Shown here piece after piece: positions 62,969 to 64,000 of a DNA stretch of 64,000 nucleotides. The position numbers and the translations under genes are program-made. Each line of letters opens with the position of its first letter. Within the stretch, counting starts at the first letter, position 1. The notes below the pieces were generated by a model. That model saw only the letters and a list, made by a program, of their open reading frames with translations. It was not told the DNA's origin and did not search any database. Source of the stretch: Saprospiraceae bacterium. GTDB lineage: Bacteria; Bacteroidota; Bacteroidia; Chitinophagales; Saprospiraceae. The stretch is from NCBI GenBank assembly GCA_016713025.1, contig JADJPZ010000004.1, forward strand, positions 2,480,001-2,544,000. The letters are read 5' to 3'.

Positions 62969-64000
62969 ATGGACATTAAAGTTTTCAAAAACATCAGTAA
63001 AATCATTGAAAGAGATTCAAAAACATCAACATACAAATTTGCTTTGTTGAGAGGTGTGATTGATATTATTCAAGACAACTCGCCATACATAAAAGTTAAT
63101 GAAAACGTTGTAGAAATTCCTCTTGGTTTATTGATAGAGAAATGGCTAATTTATTACTATCCAATTTTTGAGTCAGAAATTGAAATTCCACAAATAAATG
63201 GAAAAAATGTGAAGGTAGCATTTCAATCACATTTTAAACCAATCATCAACCACTACGCCCTACGAGGAAAAATCTCAGTATTCTACAACGAATTGAGAAT
63301 TAGAGGAATAGCAAATGAAATAAATTTAGACTTTTACAGGTTGGTTCAAAAAATAAAGGATACAATCATAACGATGCCAATGAGATTTATAGGAAGAAGT
63401 ATATCCGATGATTACTATTCAATCTTTAATTATACTCCAGCTAAATTTAAAAATGACAAGAAGCAAAATAGCCAGTGGCTTGTAGAAAGTTGCGGTACTT
63501 TTACCATCCCTAAAGATTATTATGAAGCATTTAAAATATTAGGTAGCTTCATTTCAGGAACTGATAATATACTTTTTAAGTGGGCAGAATTTTCTGTAAA
63601 AGCTAGCGGAAAGGTCTTAAGTACAGGTACAATTGTCAATGAAATTTTAAAATTCCCTGTTACTGAAAGAGATGTAGAAGCATCAAAAAAATTGTATTAT
63701 GAAATTCTTGCGAAACACGGGTCGGTGTCATGTGTATGGTCAGGTAGCAATATAGCCAAATATGATATTGACCATATGTTACCATTTTCAATATATAAAA
63801 ACAATGATCTATGGAATTTACTTCCTTCAAGTCCTCCAACAAATAAATCAAAATTGGACAAAATTCCTTCGCTAAAGTTGATTACCGAACAGAAGGAATT
63901 AATCATTCACTATTGGGAGATAATACATCAATATCAAACTGAAAGGTTTTTGAATGAACTACAAATATCTTTGCTAGGTAACTATTCTAAAGATAATTGG
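62969..64000 (+). CDS. HNH endonuclease-domain protein (incomplete at window end)
   Basis: At least 344 residues, open to the window edge. The first ~230 residues carry no motif I recognise; they include a Phe/Arg-rich central part (MRFIGRSISDDYYSIF). Near residue 255 an HNH module begins: a lone CVWSG stretch, then YDIDHMLPFSIYKNNDLWNLLPSS and NKSKLDKIPS, with DH as the nuclease His/Asp and the two Asn and Lys in the expected spacing. The Cys pair of classical zinc-binding HNH proteins is not complete. Such proteins occur as solo nucleases and in restriction or phage-defence loci; the genes to the right would decide. Confidence 0.8.
   Translation, partial: MDIKVFKNISKIIERDSKTSTYKFALLRGVIDIIQDNSPYIKVNENVVEIPLGLLIEKWLIYYYPIFESEIEIPQINGKNVKVAFQSHFKPIINHYALRGKISVFYNELRIRGIANEINLDFYRLVQKIKDTIITMPMRFIGRSISDDYYSIFNYTPAKFKNDKKQNSQWLVESCGTFTIPKDYYEAFKILGSFISGTDNILFKWAEFSVKASGKVLSTGTIVNEILKFPVTERDVEASKKLYYEILAKHGSVSCVWSGSNIAKYDIDHMLPFSIYKNNDLWNLLPSSPPTNKSKLDKIPSLKLITEQKELIIHYWEIIHQYQTERFLNELQISLLGNYSKDNW

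Overview
The window looks like a chromosomal segment of a Bacteroidota bacterium, probably in or near the Saprospirales/Chitinophagales (inference). The reasons are AT-rich DNA, promoters of the TTG-N19-TANNTTTG type, weak or absent Shine-Dalgarno sequences, large FtsX-family permeases ending in ALMNPVKSL(K/R)(T/S)E, outer-membrane beta-barrels, DUF2807 and Uma2 proteins, and an ECF sigma factor with a barrel-type anti-sigma factor. No rRNA, tRNA or CRISPR array was recognised.

Layout. 1-3.3 kb: the end of a possible DJ-1/PfpI gene, a small membrane protein, a CobW/COG0523 metal GTPase behind a likely Zur operator, and an AraC regulator. 3.4-23.7 kb: one large export locus on the minus strand, with a periplasmic adaptor (HlyD/MacA type), one ATPase and six tandem two-domain FtsX permeases. 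A 125-aa secreted protein is embedded among the permeases. An IS256-family element sits at the 5' end of the last permease and separates it from a remnant of another permease start. Two arrays of a GGAGAAN heptad repeat with an embedded 60-bp motif follow two of the permeases. 23.8-30.6 kb: small lipoproteins, Uma2, a DUF2807 protein, a TlpA-like thioredoxin, a PhoR/PhoB-like two-component system and a Bax-inhibitor-1 protein. 30.7-40.2 kb: an esterase, GlmM, a class-V aminotransferase, a glycosyltransferase, three enzymes of nucleotide-activated D-glycero-D-manno-heptose synthesis (HddA, GmhA, HddC-like) and L-serine dehydratase. 40.3-42.7 kb: an arsenic cassette (ArsR, Acr3, ArsC-like). 42.9-46.9 kb: an envelope-sensing ECF sigma operon whose anti-sigma protein appears to combine an inner-membrane helix with a C-terminal outer-membrane barrel. 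47-56 kb: dCTP deaminase, a giant TPR protein paired with an outer-membrane barrel, and PEP carboxylase. 56-61 kb: an accessory cassette bounded by 148-bp direct repeats, with a small conserved protein, a propeller lipoprotein and a PadR pair. 61-64 kb: a di-haem MauG-type peroxidase and the start of an HNH nuclease gene.

Two families of short non-autonomous inverted-repeat elements are scattered through intergenic DNA; two copies of one family have perfect 10-bp target duplications. Three genes (adaptor, aminotransferase, TPR) carry four -1 frameshifts, each in an A/T homopolymer. This looks more like under-called homopolymers in the assembly than four independent gene losses, so these genes are annotated across the shifts.
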